64,000 nt of DNA from Janthinobacterium lividum (GTDB lineage Bacteria; Pseudomonadota; Gammaproteobacteria; Burkholderiales; Burkholderiaceae_D). A program made the translations under genes and the position numbers. Shown in pieces: positions 18,276-26,895 of this stretch. Each line of letters starts with the position of its first letter. The first letter of the stretch is position 1. Below the pieces are notes generated by a model. That model was not told the DNA's origin. It was given only the letters and a program-made list of their open reading frames with translations, and did no database searches. Location of the stretch: the NCBI RefSeq assembly GCF_011601275.1, contig NZ_JAAOLY010000010.1, positions 62,001-126,000 on the forward strand. The letters run 5' to 3'.

Positions 18276-18860
18276 ATGAGCAAAAAATCTTCCGCCGACA
18301 TGCGCCAGCACCTGATCGACATCGCCAAGGCCCTGATGGCCGAGAAGGGCTATACGGCCGTGGGCCTGGCCGAACTGGTGGCGGCGGCCGGCGTGCCGAA
18401 AGGCTCGTTCTACTATTATTTCAAGTCGAAGGAAGAGTTTGGCCAAGCCTTGCTCGACGACTATTTCACCACCTATCTGCAGACGGTCGACGCCTTGCTG
18501 GACGGCCCGGGCAATGCCCGCGAGCGCCTGCTCGCGTATTTTGACTACTGGAGCGCGACCCAGGCCGGCAGCGCGCCGGAAGGCAAATGCCTGGTGGTCA
18601 AGCTGGGCGCCGAAGTGTGCGACTTGTCCGTGGACATGGGCGCCGTACTGCAGCAGGGCACGGGCGCCATCCTGGAACGCCTGACGCAGTGCATCGAAGC
18701 GGGCCACCTCGACGGTTCCGTGACGACGGCGACGCCGGCGCGCGTGCTGGCCGAATCGCTGTACCAGCTGTGGCTGGGCGCTTCGCTGATGGTCAAGGTG
18801 GCCAGGAACGGCGGACCGTTCGACGCCGCCATGTCGACCACGCAACGGCTGCTGTCCTAG
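18276..18860 (+). CDS. nemR: NemR-like TetR-family repressor
   Basis: The protein has 194 residues. The TetR helix-turn-helix is LAELVAAAGVPKGSFYYYFK (31-50). The ligand domain contains KCLVVKLGAEVCDLSVDM with Cys105 and Cys115; in E. coli NemR the equivalent Cys106 senses electrophiles and hypochlorite. It is expected to release its operator when oxidised or alkylated. Identical operators precede this gene and the adjacent reductase gene, giving a direct regulatory pairing. The start is the only ATG close to the operator and fits the family N-terminus. Confidence 0.9.
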   Translation: MSKKSSADMRQHLIDIAKALMAEKGYTAVGLAELVAAAGVPKGSFYYYFKSKEEFGQALLDDYFTTYLQTVDALLDGPGNARERLLAYFDYWSATQAGSAPEGKCLVVKLGAEVCDLSVDMGAVLQQGTGAILERLTQCIEAGHLDGSVTTATPARVLAESLYQLWLGASLMVKVARNGGPFDAAMSTTQRLLS

Positions 18861-18878
18861 CCGTTTTTTTAACCATTA

Positions 18879-18895
18879 ACTAGACGACCGGTCAG
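18879..18895 (+). promoter_or_regulatory. NemR-like operator in front of the Old Yellow Enzyme gene
   Basis: A second exact copy of ACTAGACGACCGGTCAG, 39 bp before the reductase start and 18 bp after the repressor stop. It shows that the reductase has its own controlled promoter. Confidence 0.87.
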
Positions 18896-18934
18896 TTGTT
18901 ACTGGTTTTTCTCACAGAATATGAAAGCCATACG

Positions 18935-20035
18935 ATGAACGAACAGCATGAAAGCGATTTATTTACTCCAGTCGACCTGGGCGCGCTGGCCTTGGCCAAC
19001 CGCATCGTCATGGCGCCGCTCACGCGCAGCCGCATGGGGGACGATGGCGTGCCGAACGCCTTGCACGCCCAGTATTACGCCCAGCGGGCCAGCGCCGGCC
19101 TGATCATCAGCGAGGCGACGAATATCTCGCCCCAGGCGCGCGGTTATGCCCTGACCCCGGGCATCTGGACGGACGAGCAGGTGGCTGGCTGGAAGCTGGT
19201 CACCGATGCCGTGCATGCGGCGGGCGGCAAGATCGTCTGCCAGCTGTGGCATGTGGGACGCTTTTCGCATACGAGCCTGCAGCCCGGCGGCGCCGCGCCC
19301 GTCGCGCCTTCCGCCATCCGGGCCGAGGGCAGCACCTACACGGCCAGCGGCATGCAAGCTGTCTCCATGCCGCGCGCGCTGGAAACGCGGGAAATCGCCG
19401 GCATCGTCGCCCAGTATGCGCATGCGGCCGCGTGTGCGCTGCGCGCCGGTTTCGATGGCGTCGAGGTGCATTCGGCCAATAGCTACCTGCTCGACCAGTT
19501 CCTGCGCGATTCCACCAACCGGCGCACGGATGCGTATGGCGGCAGTATTCAAAACCGCGCGCGGCTGACCCTGGCAGTGACGGACGCCGTGGTGAACGTG
19601 TGGGGCGCAGCAAGGGTCGGTATCCGTTTGTCGCCCGTCACGCCCGACGCGGGCAACACGCCCGTCGACAGCGACGTGATGGCCACCTACGGCTACCTGA
19701 TCGAGCAACTGAACCGTCATGGATTGGCGTACCTGCACTTCGTCGAGGGCGCCACGGCCACCTCGCGCGATGTGCCGGACGGCGTCGACCTCGACGCGCT
19801 GCGGGCGCTGTTCAGCGGCCCCTACATCGGCAACAACCATTACGACTTGCCGCTGGCGCAGGCGCGCCGCGCGCAAGGCAGGGTCGATGCGGTGGCCTTC
19901 GGCCGTCCCTTTATCGCCAACCCGGACCTCGTGGCCCGCCTGCGCCGTGGCGTGGCGCTGACCGAAGCGCCGCGCGCAGCATATTACGGCGGCGGCGCCA
20001 GCGGCTACACAGACTGGCCCGTCAGCCAGTCCTGA
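18935..20035 (+). CDS. nemA: Old Yellow Enzyme-type alkene reductase (NemA-like)
   Basis: This 366-residue FMN-dependent oxidoreductase should reduce activated alkenes, N-ethylmaleimide and nitro esters with NADPH. It opens LFTPVDLGALALANRIVMAP, has substrate-anion ligands His179 and Asn182 (VHSANSYLLDQFL), then STNRRTDAYGGSIQNRAR, and the FMN-phosphate loop VAFGRPFIANPDLV. The Met at 18935 matches the family N-terminus; a 13-codon upstream extension would overlap the operator. It is repressed by the adjacent NemR-like protein, with two small genes following on the same strand. Confidence 0.94.
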   Translation: MNEQHESDLFTPVDLGALALANRIVMAPLTRSRMGDDGVPNALHAQYYAQRASAGLIISEATNISPQARGYALTPGIWTDEQVAGWKLVTDAVHAAGGKIVCQLWHVGRFSHTSLQPGGAAPVAPSAIRAEGSTYTASGMQAVSMPRALETREIAGIVAQYAHAAACALRAGFDGVEVHSANSYLLDQFLRDSTNRRTDAYGGSIQNRARLTLAVTDAVVNVWGAARVGIRLSPVTPDAGNTPVDSDVMATYGYLIEQLNRHGLAYLHFVEGATATSRDVPDGVDLDALRALFSGPYIGNNHYDLPLAQARRAQGRVDAVAFGRPFIANPDLVARLRRGVALTEAPRAAYYGGGASGYTDWPVSQS

Positions 20036-20066
20036 TTTTTCTTTTCACCCAACCAAGGAGCGCACC

Positions 20067-20450
20067 ATGAACACCACCACTTATGTGCAGGATTACCAGG
20101 CCATCATCGCCGTGCTGAATCAATACAATGCGGGCGGCGCGCAGGCCGACAGCAGCATCATGCGCCCGGCCTTCAGCAGCCAGGCCACCATTTTCGGCGT
20201 CGACGGCGACGATCAATTGACGGGCGGGCCCATCGAAGGCCTGTTCGAAATCATCGACAGCGCGTTCCGGCCATCGCCACAGGCAAAGGCGGCCATCGCG
20301 AGGATCGATATCGTGGGCACGGCGGCCAGCGCGCGCGTCGATACGGACGACATCTCGGGCTTCCGCTTCACCGATTTTTTCAACCTGCTCAAGGTGCAGG
20401 GCGAGTGGACCATCGTCAGCAAGATCTATCACACGCACGCGGGCGCCTGA
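20067..20450 (+). CDS. NTF2-like (SnoaL/lumazine-binding fold) protein
   Basis: This 127-residue cytosolic protein has an NTF2-like cone fold, suggested by VLNQYNAGGAQADSSIMRPA near the start and GEWTIVSKIYHTH at the end. Such proteins are small enzymes or binding proteins; this one is unassigned. It lies 31 bp after the reductase gene with AAGGAG before its ATG, so it is probably co-transcribed and induced by the same electrophilic stress signal. Confidence 0.85.
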   Translation: MNTTTYVQDYQAIIAVLNQYNAGGAQADSSIMRPAFSSQATIFGVDGDDQLTGGPIEGLFEIIDSAFRPSPQAKAAIARIDIVGTAASARVDTDDISGFRFTDFFNLLKVQGEWTIVSKIYHTHAGA

Positions 20451-20489
20451 TGCTGTATCGTGTGGCGTCCAGTGCATGCGGGAGAAGGA

Positions 20490-21119
20490 ATGAAGTTGAT
20501 ACTGATAGGCGCCACCGGCCTGGTGGGCCGAGAAGTGCTGCGCCTGGCGCTGAGTGACTTGCGCGTCACGGCCATCGTCGCGCCGGTGCGCAAATCCCTG
20601 CCGGCGCATCCCAAGCTTGATGCGCCGCTCATCGACTTCGACCGCTTGCCGGCCGATGCCCCTTGGTGGCAGGCGGATGCCGTCATCTGCACCCTGGGCA
20701 CGACCATGAAGGTGGCGGGCACGCGGCAGGCGTTCCGGAGAGTCGACCATGACTATCCGCTGGCCGCGGCGCGGCTGGCGCTGGCGGCCGGCACGCGCAC
20801 GTATGCGCTCAATTCCGCCGCCGGCGCCAACGCGGCCTCGCGTTTTTTCTACAACCGCGTCAAGGGAGACTTGGAACGCGACCTGGAAGCGCTGGGCTTT
20901 GCATCGCTTACCCACGTGCGGCCAGGCCTGATCGGCGGCGCACGCGATGAAGCTCGGGCGGGCGAGGGCGCCGCATTGCGCATCCTGCGCGTGCTGGGAC
21001 CCGTGCTGCCGCGCCGCTGGCGCATCAATCCCGCGCCGCATATCGCCAGCGCCTTGCTGGAAGCGGCGCTGGCTGGCGCGCCGGGCGTGCACGTCGTCGG
21101 CCCGGAGCAGCTGGCTTGA
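20490..21119 (+). CDS. NAD(P)-binding SDR-like protein (HTATIP2/NmrA type)
   Basis: The protein has 209 residues. The Rossmann motif GATGLVG lies at the N-terminus, ICTLGTTMKVAGTRQAF follows, then NSAAGANAASRFFYNRVKGD, the atypical SDR region with Tyr and Lys. It resembles oxidoreductases annotated as NAD-dependent epimerase-like; the substrate is unknown. GGAGAAGGA 4 nt before the chosen ATG sets the start. It follows the NTF2-like gene and may belong to the nemA transcription unit. Confidence 0.87.
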   Translation: MKLILIGATGLVGREVLRLALSDLRVTAIVAPVRKSLPAHPKLDAPLIDFDRLPADAPWWQADAVICTLGTTMKVAGTRQAFRRVDHDYPLAAARLALAAGTRTYALNSAAGANAASRFFYNRVKGDLERDLEALGFASLTHVRPGLIGGARDEARAGEGAALRILRVLGPVLPRRWRINPAPHIASALLEAALAGAPGVHVVGPEQLA

Positions 21120-21166
21120 CCGCGCGCCCCTTATAATTGCCGTTCATGTTTTTTTGAGTACAAAAA

Positions 21167-22201
21167 ATGCAAACAGTACGCCCTTACCAGGCCGGCGACC
21201 GCGACGCCTGCCTGGCCCTTTTCGACGGCAATACGCCGCGTTTTTTCGACCCGTCCGAGCGCGCGGACTTTGCCGCGTGGCTGGAAAATTCGACCCATCC
21301 GTACCTGGTCATCGAACGCGATGGGGGCATCGTCGCCTGCGGCGGCCATGCGCTCGATGCGGGCGGTACGGTCGCCAGCCTGTGCTGGGGCATGGTGGCG
21401 CAGGATCTGCATGGGCAGGGACTGGGTCGCGCGTTGACGCAGGCACGCCTGGACGCCATCCGCGCCGTGCCGGGCGTGGCCAAGGTGAGCATGAACACCA
21501 GCCAGCACACGCAGGCTTTTTATGCGCGCTTCGGCTTTGAGACAGTCAAGGTGACGCCGGACGGCTTCGGGCCTGGCATCGACCGGTGGGACATGCTGCT
21601 GTCGCTGAAAAGCGGGGGCGATGCGCACGGCCACATCGCCGCCGTGCCGCTGGAAAAAGCGTATCGGCTGCTCAATCACGGCCCGTCCATCCTCGTCTCG
21701 GCCCGCCATGACGGCATCGAGAATGTGATGGCCGCCGCCTGGGCCTGCGCCCTCGATTTCTCTCCGCCGAAACTGACCGTGGTGCTGGACAAGGCGACGC
21801 GCACGCGCGCGCTGGTCGAAGGCAGCGGCACGTTCGTCATCCAGGTGCCGACGGCGGCGCAGTTGCAGCTGACCCACGCCGTCGGCACGCATGGCCTCGA
21901 TGCGCAACCCGACAAACTGGCGCGCGCCGGCGTGCGGCTGTTTCACATGGACGGCTTTGATTTGCCGTTCGTGGCCGGGTGTTCCGCCTGGCTGGCATGC
22001 CGTTTGATCCCCGAGCCGCACAACCAGACCGCGTATGACCTGTTCATCGGCGAAGTGGTGGGTGCCTGGGCCGACACGCGCGTGTTCCGCGACGGGCACT
22101 GGCATTTCGAAGACGCCGATCCATCGTGGCGCAGCCTGCACTATATCGCCGGCGGGCGATTCTATGCGATCGGCGAAGCGCTCGATGCTGCTCCAAGCTG
22201 A
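21167..22201 (+). CDS. GNAT acetyltransferase fused to a flavin-reductase-like FMN-binding domain
   Basis: Two domains lie in one 344-residue frame. Residues 1-148 are a GNAT fold, with acetyl-CoA loop DLHGQGLGRALTQAR and YARFGFETV. Residues about 154-340 are a flavin-reductase-like split barrel (HGHIAAVPLEKAYRLLNHGP; WACALDFSPPKLTVVLDKAT; HYIAGGRFYAIGEAL). Both are normally separate proteins of 140-190 residues, and the joining segment LKSGGDA is very short. Either a real fusion or a lost stop codon could explain this. The glycosyltransferase start overlaps its end by 17 bp, so they are probably co-transcribed. Confidence 0.85.
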   Translation: MQTVRPYQAGDRDACLALFDGNTPRFFDPSERADFAAWLENSTHPYLVIERDGGIVACGGHALDAGGTVASLCWGMVAQDLHGQGLGRALTQARLDAIRAVPGVAKVSMNTSQHTQAFYARFGFETVKVTPDGFGPGIDRWDMLLSLKSGGDAHGHIAAVPLEKAYRLLNHGPSILVSARHDGIENVMAAAWACALDFSPPKLTVVLDKATRTRALVEGSGTFVIQVPTAAQLQLTHAVGTHGLDAQPDKLARAGVRLFHMDGFDLPFVAGCSAWLACRLIPEPHNQTAYDLFIGEVVGAWADTRVFRDGHWHFEDADPSWRSLHYIAGGRFYAIGEALDAAPS

Positions 22202-23483
22202 CGCATTGGCGGGTCAGGCCGCCGCCACCCCGCTCGTCATCGTGGCCAGCAGCGGTACGGGCGGCGACATGCAGCCGTTTATCGCGCTGGCGCAGGGCTT
22301 GCAGCAACGGGGCCGGCGCGTGCTGCTGCTCGTGCCGGGCTGGCAGGAAGCGGCCGCGCAGGCGTCAAGTCTGCCCTATCACACCTTCGGCAGCGCGCAA
22401 GAGGGCCAGGCCATGCTGGGCGACCCCGGCCTGTGGGATGAGCGCAAGGGCTGGGGCGTGGTATGGAAAGGCCTCGTGCCGCACCTAGGCGCCCTGCGCG
22501 ACGTCGTGCAAGGCTTGCCGGCCGGCGAGGCGTGCGTGGTGCTGTGCCATCCCATCCTCGTACCGATGGCCGCCCTGGCACGCTCCGCGCGGCCTGACCT
22601 GCGCATCGTCGCGGCGTATCTGGCGCCATCGAATTTGTGCAGCAGCCATGACTTGCTGACGACGGGATCGCTACGCATTCCCGCCTGGGTGCCGCTGGCC
22701 TGGCGCCAGGCCCTGTGGCGGATGATCCACCGCACGATGATCGACCCGCTGATGCTGCCCGGCCTGAATGCCGCGCGTACGCAGCACGGCTTGCCGCCGG
22801 AGTCGCATTTTTTTGCGCACATGCTGGCCGCGCCGGATGCTTCGCTGGGGCTGTTTCCCGCGTGGTTCGCCACCCCGCAGGCGGACTGGCCGCCGCACTT
22901 CGTGCAAGCCGGTTTCACCGGCGCCGTGGAGCGCCAGGCAGCGTTGTCACCCGAGCTGGAACGTTTTCTCGGCGAGGGCGCGCCGCCCATCGTGTTTACG
23001 CCCGGTACCGGCCACCAGCACGCGCAGCGCTATTTCAGCATCGCCCTGGACGTCTTGCGGCGGCTGGGGCGGCGCGGCCTGTTCATTACACCCCATGCGG
23101 CCCAAGTGCCGCAGCACTTGCCGGCCAGCGTTCTGTGGCAGGCGCACGCGCCGTTTGCGGCCCTGTTGCCGCGCGTGGCGGCCGTGGTGCACCACGGCGG
23201 CATCGGCACCAGCGCGGAGGCTTTTCGCGCGGGCATTCCGCAGCTGATCGTGCCGTTTGCGTACGACCAGTTCGATAACGGCTGGCGGGTCAAACGGCTC
23301 GGCGTGGGGGATGTCTTGCTGGCCAAACGGCTGTCGGCAGGGCGCATGCGGCGGCAGCTGGCGCGCCTGCTGGCCGCGCCCGAGGTCGCACTGGCGTGCC
23401 GCGAGGTGGCCCGCCGGATGGGGCAGGGACTGGAACCAGCGCGCCTGCTTGACCAAGTCGAAGCGGCGCTGGCCGCTGCTTAG
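22185..23483 (+). CDS. UGT-type glycosyltransferase (GT1 family)
   Basis: This 432-residue protein of the GT-B fold opens TPLVIVASSGTGGDMQPFIA, the acceptor-side Rossmann start, and ends with the nucleotide-sugar site HHGGIGTSAEAFRAGIPQ (from about residue 336), then PFAYDQFDNGWRV. It is predicted to move a sugar from a UDP or dTDP donor to a small hydrophobic acceptor such as a rhamnolipid, sterol or macrolide. The ATG overlaps the upstream gene by 17 bp; longer in-frame starts would lie inside that gene. The acceptor is unknown. Confidence 0.9.
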   Translation: MLLQADALAGQAAATPLVIVASSGTGGDMQPFIALAQGLQQRGRRVLLLVPGWQEAAAQASSLPYHTFGSAQEGQAMLGDPGLWDERKGWGVVWKGLVPHLGALRDVVQGLPAGEACVVLCHPILVPMAALARSARPDLRIVAAYLAPSNLCSSHDLLTTGSLRIPAWVPLAWRQALWRMIHRTMIDPLMLPGLNAARTQHGLPPESHFFAHMLAAPDASLGLFPAWFATPQADWPPHFVQAGFTGAVERQAALSPELERFLGEGAPPIVFTPGTGHQHAQRYFSIALDVLRRLGRRGLFITPHAAQVPQHLPASVLWQAHAPFAALLPRVAAVVHHGGIGTSAEAFRAGIPQLIVPFAYDQFDNGWRVKRLGVGDVLLAKRLSAGRMRRQLARLLAAPEVALACREVARRMGQGLEPARLLDQVEAALAAA

Positions 23484-23492
23484 GGACTGGCG

Positions 23493-24440
23493 TCAGGGAG
23501 TGCTGTGCGGCGTATCGTCGAGGGCGATGATCCGGTCGTTCGCGCCGGGCACGCAGCCGTCGGCGATCGCATCCCAGCCCCGGTGTACCACCACCTGCTT
23601 GCCGTCGTGGCAGATTTCCACGCGCTCGCTGGCGGGCAGGCGCTGGCGCGCGAACGCTTCCAGGCTGGCCGGCAGGCTCACTGCCAGCTGCATCGTGCCG
23701 ATGGCTTCCTGCGGGTGGTCGTCCATGTGCACGAGGGGCACGAAGATCGATCCCAGCATCAGCCAGCGCGCACCCACGTCGACGGCGGCGGTGTCGTAAG
23801 GCGCGGCGCGCAGCCAGTCCTGGGCGCGCGCGCGCAAGTCGCTGCCTGCGGCCAGTTCGCCCCAGGCGGCGGCCAGCATTTCCGCTACCCACTGATTGCA
23901 ATTCTGGTATTTCAGGCTGTAGGCGTATGCGTTGGCGCTGTAGCGGCCCGCCAGCAATTGCTGCACGCGCACGGGATCGAGCAGCGCGCGGCGCAGGGGC
24001 GGCACGGTTTCCGCCGGCAGTTTGACGAGCGAGATATAGCCGAGCGATGGGTTGTTCGTGCCCATGGCGAAACCGGCCGTGCCCTGGTCGAAGATGCGCG
24101 GGCGGCCTTCGTCGCAGGCGTAGTACAACTGGCGCGCGGACCAGCCGCTGTCGTTGTCGTGGCGCCACGCCAGCGCGGCGTGCGAATAGCGGATGCCGAA
24201 GCGGGCCAGGTCCAGGCCGGAGCGGCTGATCAGGGCCACGCTGCCTACACTGGCGGCCAGTTCTTCGCGCACGACGGCGGCAAAGCGCAACAGCCGATCC
24301 TGTTCCGTGGCCGTGAGTTCCTGCGCGCGGTCGCAAAAGCGCGAGGAGGCGAGCGAGGTGCCTGCCTGCGCAGCGCCGGCGCTGAAGATGGCGCAAACGC
24401 CCAGCAGCAGCGCCGGGCTTCGCGGGAGAAAACGAATCAA
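23493..24440 (-). CDS. DUF2145 family secreted protein
   Basis: The protein has 315 residues. The signal peptide probably ends at AAQAG (about 26). The mature part contains RYSHAALAW, YACDEGRPRIFDQGTAGF and YQNCNQWVAEMLAAAW, the invariant His and Asn-Cys-Asn segments of DUF2145. The Cys/His layout recalls papain-like NlpC/P60 folds; that is inference. A periplasmic location is likely. Its start overlaps the upstream gene's stop by 4 nt (ATGA), so the two are translated together. Confidence 0.85.
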   Translation of the reverse strand: MIRFLPRSPALLLGVCAIFSAGAAQAGTSLASSRFCDRAQELTATEQDRLLRFAAVVREELAASVGSVALISRSGLDLARFGIRYSHAALAWRHDNDSGWSARQLYYACDEGRPRIFDQGTAGFAMGTNNPSLGYISLVKLPAETVPPLRRALLDPVRVQQLLAGRYSANAYAYSLKYQNCNQWVAEMLAAAWGELAAGSDLRARAQDWLRAAPYDTAAVDVGARWLMLGSIFVPLVHMDDHPQEAIGTMQLAVSLPASLEAFARQRLPASERVEICHDGKQVVVHRGWDAIADGCVPGANDRIIALDDTPHSTP

Positions 24441-24886
24441 AGGCTGACGGGACGCGTGGCCATTTCGCCGTACCAGTCGTCGGCCAGCACGAGGAAGAAG
24501 GCGGCGCGCGTGTCGTTACGCGAAAATTCGATGCCGTAGGCGCGGTTTTGCGCATGCACCACGTCGCCCTGCGCCAGCTGCTGCTTGTCGAGCGCCGCTT
24601 GCGGCAAGTCCAGCACCAGCGGCGTTGCCGTGGCGTCGGCCTGCATGGTCAGGCGCGTCATGCCGTCGCGGCCCGGTACGGCGGCCACGTCGATAATGCG
24701 GTAGGGACCATTGGCCACCTTGTTGTCGCGCGAGGAGCTGTTGCTCGAACCGTTGAGCGAATCGGAAATGCTGCCGCTCGACTGGGAGCCGGCGCTGGAG
24801 GCCGAGGAAACGAAGCTGTCGGCGTTGGCGTTGCACGCCATGGTCAGAGCTGCGGCCAGGCCGAGCATGCGTAAGGAGGTAGTCAA
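24437..24886 (-). CDS. Hypothetical secreted protein paired with DUF2145
   Basis: The 149-residue protein has a signal peptide (MTTSLRMLGLAAALTMACNA) with cleavage around ANA-DS. A Ser/Gly/Asn-rich linker (about 25-55) and a compact beta-rich part follow (PYRIIDVAAVPGRDGMTRLT; NRAYGIEFSRNDTRAAFFLV). I do not know the family. It is coupled by a 4-nt overlap to the DUF2145 gene, so the two probably act together in the periplasm. Confidence 0.75.
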   Translation of the reverse strand: MTTSLRMLGLAAALTMACNANADSFVSSASSAGSQSSGSISDSLNGSSNSSSRDNKVANGPYRIIDVAAVPGRDGMTRLTMQADATATPLVLDLPQAALDKQQLAQGDVVHAQNRAYGIEFSRNDTRAAFFLVLADDWYGEMATRPVSL

Positions 24887-24960
24887 GGCAGTTTTCCAGT
24901 GGACATCAATGAAAGCGGACCGGGTTCGTCCCGGCCAGCGCCATCATAGCAGATCGGCCA

Positions 24961-25794
24961 TCAGCTGAGCAGTACCTCGATCAGGGCCTTCGCTTCGGCT
25001 GACGGCTGCGTGCGCAGCGCCTGCAGCACGGGATCGTGTTCCAGGTAGTCCTGCAGCGGCGCGCTGATGGTGATGCCGGCCTGCGGCAGCGGCGAGGCAA
25101 CGGGCGCCAGCGCCTTGGCCAGCAGCAGGGTGTCGCGCAAGCCCTCGGGCGGCAGCATGATGGTCGAGCCGGGCAAGGTATTGACGGCATCGGCCACCGG
25201 CTGTGGCACGCCCAGCTGGCGCATCAGCGCGCGGCCGATCACTTCCAGAGTGGAGGCCATCTGCGTTTCCAGGTGGTCGTACAGGCCCGGGGTCTTGTCG
25301 GCCTGGGCCAGCAGATAAAAGCCCGCCACTTCATGCACGATGCCGGCGAACAGCGCCGTATCGGCATCCGTCTGCGTGACGGTGCCTGCCAGCGCATGCG
25401 CCAGCACCGCCACGTGCACGGTGTGCGCCCACAGCTGGGTGGCGCGGGCGCGCAAGGCTTCGTCGCGGATGCCCGCGTTCAGCTGGCGGATGACGGCCGC
25501 CGTCGCCAGCGCATACAGGTTGCGGTGGCCCAGCCGCTCGACGGCGGCGCGCACGCTGGTGATGGCCGGCGCCTGGCCTGCCGCGAACATGGCCGAATTG
25601 GCCAGCGCCACGGCGCGCGCCGACAAGGTCGGTTCGCACAGCAGCAGCCGGCTGATGTCGGCCGAGTGGCAATCGGGGTTGGCCAGTTCCTTTTGCAGAA
25701 GCAGGGCCGTATTGATGCTGGTGGGAAAGGCCAAGGTTTCCGTTTCGGCGCTGGCCAAAAGTTGCGCAAGGCTGCTGAGCGTGTTGACGTGCAT
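24961..25794 (-). CDS. HDOD-domain signalling protein
   Basis: This 277-residue protein is essentially one HDOD domain (about residues 15-210): FPTSINTALLLQKELANPDC, SRLLLCEPTLSARAVALANS, AAVERLGHRNLYALATAAVI and ALFAGIVHEVAGFYLL. HDOD proteins are catalytically inactive relatives of HD phosphohydrolases that act in signalling or stress responses, usually by protein contacts. No other domain is attached. The start is uncertain: no good ribosome site precedes this ATG, and an upstream TTG at 25818 is in frame. Confidence 0.85.
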   Translation of the reverse strand: MHVNTLSSLAQLLASAETETLAFPTSINTALLLQKELANPDCHSADISRLLLCEPTLSARAVALANSAMFAAGQAPAITSVRAAVERLGHRNLYALATAAVIRQLNAGIRDEALRARATQLWAHTVHVAVLAHALAGTVTQTDADTALFAGIVHEVAGFYLLAQADKTPGLYDHLETQMASTLEVIGRALMRQLGVPQPVADAVNTLPGSTIMLPPEGLRDTLLLAKALAPVASPLPQAGITISAPLQDYLEHDPVLQALRTQPSAEAKALIEVLLS

Positions 25795-25908
25795 GGATAG
25801 GGGAGCGGGAAGTAGCAATGTCCCATAGTATCAGGCAATCCGGTCCGTATGGCGTCCGCCAGCCTTTGGCTGGAACACGGACGCAACACCTTGATTTCTG
25901 AGGCACCG

Positions 25909-26802
25909 TCAGCGTCCTGCGCCATGCGCCAGAATCTCCAGGAAAGCCGCCACCAGGCGGCTTTTTTCATCGGCCCGCGTGACGGCTACCACGGTGGTGC
26001 TCGTGGCGATGTCGTCCACGGGCAGGAAAACCACGTCGGTGCGGTTGTTTTCCGCGATGGAACGGGCCACCAAGGTGGCGCCCAGGCCGGCGCCCACCAA
26101 TGACAGGGCCGTGTAGATTTCCACGGCGGAATACGCGACGGCCGGCTCGGCGCCCGCCGCCTTGAGCGCGGCGACGATCTGCTGGCCGAACGGGCTGATC
26201 GGGTCTTTCGGATACAGGATGAAGGGGATGCCCGCCAGCTCGGCCGCGCGCAGCGACGTGCGTCCCGCCAATGGATGGTGCAGGGGCAGGGCGGCCACCA
26301 GCGGGTCGTCCAGCGTGACCGCATGGCACAGGTCGGGCGGTGCTTCGCAGGGGCCGATGAAGCGCGACAGGCCGATATCGATGCGACCCTGGCGCAGCTG
26401 CGCCGGCTGGTATTCGGACAGCGCCTCGACCAGGTCCAGCTGTACCTGCGGATAGGCGGCGCGAAACTGGCGGATGGCCCGCGGCAGCACGGAAAACGTG
26501 GCCGAGCGGGTAAACGCGATGCCCAGCCAGCCGTGGCTGCCCGTCGCCAGGCCCTTGGCCTCGTCGTCCAGCCGCGCCGCCTGCAGCAGCAGTTCCTTGG
26601 CGCGCGGATAGAAAAACCGGCCCAGCGAGGTCGGCTCCATCGGGCGGCGTGACCGGTCGAACAGCTCGCCGCCCAGGTGTTCTTCCAGCTGCCCCAGCTG
26701 CATGCTGATAGCCGTGGGCGCCACGTGCAGGCGCTCGGCCGCGTGCGCGGCGCTGCCCGCTTCCACCACCTCGCAAAAATACCGTAGCTGTCTTAGGTTC
26801 AT
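25909..26802 (-). CDS. LysR-family regulator of the adjacent catabolic genes
   Basis: The protein has 297 residues with N-terminal helix-turn-helix (MNLRQLRYFCEVVEAGSAAH; RLHVAPTAISMQLGQLEEHL) and an effector domain from about residue 90 (IDIGLSRFIGPCEAPPD). The Met at 26802 matches the canonical LysR N-terminus; the longer frame has no support. It is divergent from the RraA-like and aldolase genes across about 93 bp, the classic layout for a catabolic LysR that senses a pathway intermediate. Confidence 0.92.
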   Translation of the reverse strand: MNLRQLRYFCEVVEAGSAAHAAERLHVAPTAISMQLGQLEEHLGGELFDRSRRPMEPTSLGRFFYPRAKELLLQAARLDDEAKGLATGSHGWLGIAFTRSATFSVLPRAIRQFRAAYPQVQLDLVEALSEYQPAQLRQGRIDIGLSRFIGPCEAPPDLCHAVTLDDPLVAALPLHHPLAGRTSLRAAELAGIPFILYPKDPISPFGQQIVAALKAAGAEPAVAYSAVEIYTALSLVGAGLGATLVARSIAENNRTDVVFLPVDDIATSTTVVAVTRADEKSRLVAAFLEILAHGAGR

Positions 26803-26895
26803 TTTTATTGATCCAAGAGTCAATAATCGATGTTTGATATTGAAAACACTTTATATGAAACTGAGCTCCACGACAACAAGATCTGGAGACGTTTC

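Noticed and set aside
18861..18875. T run after the nemR-like stop as a terminator
   Set aside because: There is no stable stem before the T run.
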